From assembly GCA_014729565.1 (NCBI GenBank), contig WJJR01000345.1:1-14134 (forward strand): a DNA stretch of 14,134 nt. Direction: 5' to 3'. The stretch comes from Candidatus Zixiibacteriota bacterium (GTDB lineage: Bacteria > Zixibacteria > MSB-5A5 > WJJR01). Shown piece after piece: positions 12,461 to 14,134 of the stretch (position 1 is its first letter; every line of letters starts with the position of its first letter). A program made the translations under genes and the position numbers. Below the pieces are notes generated by a model that saw only the letters and a program-made list of their open reading frames with translations, was not told the origin of the DNA and did no database searches.

Positions 12461-13555
12461 CTACAGAACGATCAGCTTCTTTTCCGATTGGGTCAGGACA
12501 CGGTGTCCGCTGCGCGTGATCACCACGTCGTCTTCGATGCGCACACCGCCCCAGTTGGGAATGTACACGCCCGGCTCAATGGTAATCACCATCCCCGGAC
12601 GCATCGTCACTGTGCTGCGCGGATTGACACCGGGGCCTTCGTGGACTTCCAGACCGATGCCGTGGCCGAGCCCGTGGCCAAACTGTTTCCTGAATCCGGC
12701 TTTGTTAATAATCTTGCGGGCGACATCATCGAGTTTCTGCCCGGTGATGCCCGGCCGCGACGCGCGCACCGCCGCAGCCTGCGCACGACGAACTACCTCG
12801 TACACACGCTTCTGCTTGGACGTCGGCTTGCCGACCACAACGGTCCGTGTCATGTCCGACACGTAGCCATCGTAGATCGCCCCGAAATCGAGCGTCACAA
12901 AATCGCCCTTCCGGATCTTGCGCATGGCGGCGCGTCCATGCGGCAGCGCCGACCGCGGACCCGATGCACAAATCGTATCGAAGGGAATCCCCTCCGATCC
13001 CTCGCGCTTCATGATGTATTCCAACTCCGCGGCAACATCATGTTCACGGACGCCGGGACGGATGTGTTCAAGGATATGCTCGAAGCCAAAGTCGGCAATC
13101 CGGACCGCTTCTTCGATGGTCGCGATTTCGGTTTTATCTTTGATTGCCATCAACGGTGCAACCAGTTCCTCGAGCCCGACGAACAACGCATTCGGAACCG
13201 AACTGTGCAGGCGCTTGGCCTGTGCCTCGCTGAATTGCGCCCGCTCATACGCCACCTTCGGACGACCTTTTTGCAGCAACGCGATCTTCGGCAACTGTGC
13301 GAGCAAATCGCCCGGCACGATGGCGACCTTGGCCCCCTTCACTTCCGATTTTGCCTGCGTGGTGTAGCGGGAATCGGTGTAAAATTCGGCCCTGGAGTGG
13401 CCGACAATCAGCAGACCATTGGAACCGGTGTAACCACAGAGGTAACGCAAACGCGGCTGATCGTTGAACAGCGCGAAGTCGACGTCTTCGTCGTTCAGTG
13501 ATTTCCGTAACGCCGCCAATCGTTGGCGGTAATCTGGCTTTTTTAGTCTCGGCAT
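12461..13555 (-). CDS. pepP: M24-family Xaa-Pro aminopeptidase
   Basis: This 364-residue cytosolic metallopeptidase removes N-terminal residues preceding proline. N-terminal creatinase-like domain: about 1-130, including FALFNDQPRLRYLCGYTGSN and FYTDSRYTTQA. The C-terminal pita-bread fold carries all five metal ligands: D223 in VTLDFG, D234 in GYVSDMTRT, H298 in GHGLGHGIGLEVHEGP, E327 in TIEPGVYIP, and E341 in VRIEDD. The ATG at 13553-13555 is preferred (GGA seven to eight bases upstream); an in-frame GTG at 13570 lacks a ribosome site. The gene is first in a pair with accB and follows a strong promoter with a hairpin in its leader. The symbol is used in the broad family sense; a short proline dipeptidase is the alternative. 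Confidence 0.9.
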   Translation of the reverse strand: MPRLKKPDYRQRLAALRKSLNDEDVDFALFNDQPRLRYLCGYTGSNGLLIVGHSRAEFYTDSRYTTQAKSEVKGAKVAIVPGDLLAQLPKIALLQKGRPKVAYERAQFSEAQAKRLHSSVPNALFVGLEELVAPLMAIKDKTEIATIEEAVRIADFGFEHILEHIRPGVREHDVAAELEYIMKREGSEGIPFDTICASGPRSALPHGRAAMRKIRKGDFVTLDFGAIYDGYVSDMTRTVVVGKPTSKQKRVYEVVRRAQAAAVRASRPGITGQKLDDVARKIINKAGFRKQFGHGLGHGIGLEVHEGPGVNPRSTVTMRPGMVITIEPGVYIPNWGGVRIEDDVVITRSGHRVLTQSEKKLIVL

Positions 13556-13588
13556 AGTCGGATCCGTCACCAGGAGGTAATAGGTTTA

Positions 13589-13618
13589 GCCCGACCTGCC
13601 ACTATTTGCACGTCGGGC
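13589..13618 (-). promoter_or_regulatory. Hairpin in the 5' leader of pepP
   Basis: Perfect 7-bp arms GCCCGAC and GTCGGGC enclose a 16-nt loop, right at the expected 5' end of the transcript from the promoter at 13626-13654. It ends about 34 nt before the pepP start. A 5'-end stabilising stem or a regulatory leader is possible. Confidence 0.35.
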
Positions 13619-13625
13619 AAACACC

Positions 13626-13654
13626 ATTCTGCCCGTTGGCAGGGGAACTGTCAA
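13626..13654 (-). promoter_or_regulatory. Sigma70-type promoter for pepP-accB
   Basis: A perfect TTGACA (13649-13654) is separated by exactly 17 bases from CAGAAT (13626-13631, four of six matches to TATAAT). The predicted start near 13619 gives a leader of about 65 nt before pepP. It is the only strong promoter in the 193 bp between pepP and the MITE-like element. Confidence 0.65.
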
Positions 13655-13748
13655 GCTAATTCCCCATTTGCCCAGGAACCCCGGACCTATAAGACGCTGA
13701 TTTCCAGCAGATTAGAGGGAAATCGACGGGCAGTGGTGCGAACATTCC

Positions 13749-13955
13749 GAGGCTGTCTCATAAGTTGCGCGGACCGGCGCACAGCCGCCTGCACTGAGCG
13801 GAGTCGAAGTGTGCGCCCCTACGATCTGTAGGGGCGCGGCCTGCCGTGCCCAATGGGAGAGAACGTGTTAGGGGTGACGTGTGGACACGGCAGGCCGTGC
13901 CCCTACACTGATTGATAGTCCACTTAGAAGATTCTTTAGGTTGTGAGACAGCCTC
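13749..13955. mobile_element. MITE-like element with terminal inverted repeats, 207 bp
   Basis: The ends are GAGGCTGTCTCATAA (13749-13763) and TTGTGAGACAGCCTC (13941-13955), inverted with one mismatch over 15 bases. Such GGCTGTCTCA ends are typical of transposon termini. There is no transposase; the interior is non-coding. It contains a 22-bp stem (13827-13848 with 13886-13907; one G-T pair) reading TGTAGGGGC...GCCGTG, plus an overlapping 10-bp palindrome GCGCCCCTAC/GTAGGGGCGC (13813-13837) that competes for the same arm. A clear target-site duplication was not found. It sits between the nucleotidyltransferase-like gene and the pepP promoter and was probably moved in trans by a related transposase elsewhere (inference). 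Confidence 0.65.
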
Positions 13956-13967
13956 GTCCTGTCCGCA

Positions 13968-13984
13968 CGTCCGCTTTGCGGACG
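13968..13984 (-). terminator. Small hairpin directly after the right-edge gene
   Basis: Perfect 7-bp arms CGTCCGC and GCGGACG with an AAA loop on the minus strand start 3 nt after the TAA of the right-edge gene. No U-tract follows. It is a likely transcript end structure, lying just before the MITE-like element. Confidence 0.35.
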
Positions 13985-13987
13985 GGA

Positions 13988-14134
13988 TTATCCCGAGGCC
14001 TTCCGCAACGTGGCCTGGATGCGCTCAATGGTCTCGCTCGTCGAATACCCGGCGCGCATCCTAAATCGCTTCACGTCGCCGCCCCAACTCGTCACGTCCT
14101 TCGCACCAACAATCTCACCGGTGGCATATTCCGA
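13988..14134 (-). CDS. C-terminal end of a probable RfaE2-like nucleotidyltransferase
   Basis: Only the last 48 codons are in the window; the gene starts beyond the right edge. The visible residues include YATGEIVGAKDV, then SWGGDVKRFRMR, then AGYSTSETIERIQATLRKASG before the stop. The pattern 'VGA..V..WGG.V......GYST...IERI' resembles the C-terminus of heptose-1-phosphate adenylyltransferase/cytidylyltransferase-like enzymes (usually YGG-x-V...G-x-STT-x-x-I-E-x-I), which activate sugars for lipopolysaccharide. This is family pattern recall on a short fragment, so the name is tentative. A small hairpin and then the MITE-like element follow its stop. Confidence 0.5.
   Translation of the reverse strand, partial: SEYATGEIVGAKDVTSWGGDVKRFRMRAGYSTSETIERIQATLRKASG

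Noticed and set aside
12305..13501. Long rightward open frame (398 codons) opposite pepP and the accB start
   Set aside because: The minus strand carries a complete M24 peptidase with all metal ligands; the rightward translation is His/Arg/Gly-rich and family-less, as expected of a GC-rich shadow.
13571..13580. Full AGGAGGT Shine-Dalgarno on the plus strand near the pepP start
   Set aside because: No start codon with an open frame follows within range on the plus strand; the gene here is leftward.
13740..13965. Target-site duplication around the MITE-like element
   Set aside because: Flanks tccga and gtcct were compared and do not form a convincing direct duplication.

Overview
The window reads as a stretch of chromosome from an uncultured, GC-rich Gram-negative bacterium. 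Supporting signs are a Sec signal peptide on a thioredoxin-fold protein, a lipobox on a metallo-beta-lactamase-fold protein, a type IV pilus retraction ATPase and a probable heptose/sugar nucleotidyltransferase end. The two-subunit glycine dehydrogenase (gcvPA/gcvPB), RNA-binding PyrR control and abundant intergenic palindromes fit candidate phyla near the FCB group (Zixibacteria-like), but that placement is inference. Nearly all genes lie on the minus strand. The one exception is an NYN-domain gene at 8602-9156.

Layout in transcription order from the right edge. (i) 13988-14134 is the 3' end of a nucleotidyltransferase-like gene. (ii) 13749-13955 is a non-coding element with terminal inverted repeats (MITE-like). 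(iii) A consensus sigma70-type promoter (13626-13654) drives pepP-accB (Xaa-Pro aminopeptidase and biotin carboxyl carrier protein). (iv) A lipoprotein of the metallo-beta-lactamase fold (10822-11718) is bracketed by two direct copies of a ~60 bp intergenic repeat. (v) A pilT-family gene (9525-10634) converges on the NYN gene, with three long hairpins between them. (vi) A 58-residue Cys4/poly-Asp protein (8045-8221) diverges from the NYN gene. (vii) accC (6461-7855) follows, about 4 kb from accB. (viii) A strong promoter (6378-6406) heads gcvH-gcvPA-[secreted thioredoxin/TPR]-gcvPB. (ix) A fused twin-ATPase of an ECF transporter (538-1980) comes next. (x) pyrR (1-338, cut by the left edge) ends the window, preceded by a PyrR-binding RNA stem-loop and a small leader ORF.

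Functional themes. The gcv genes supply the P-protein (both halves) and H-protein of glycine cleavage; gcvT and the L-protein gene are not here. accB and accC supply the biotin carrier and biotin carboxylase of acetyl-CoA carboxylase. pyrR is expected to head a pyrimidine operon running off the left edge.

The observations most worth a second look are the pyrR leader with mutually exclusive pairings, the Cys4/poly-Asp microprotein, the exported thioredoxin inside the gcv operon, the repeats flanking the lipoprotein gene, and the MITE-like element. No CRISPR array, rRNA or tRNA gene was recognised.
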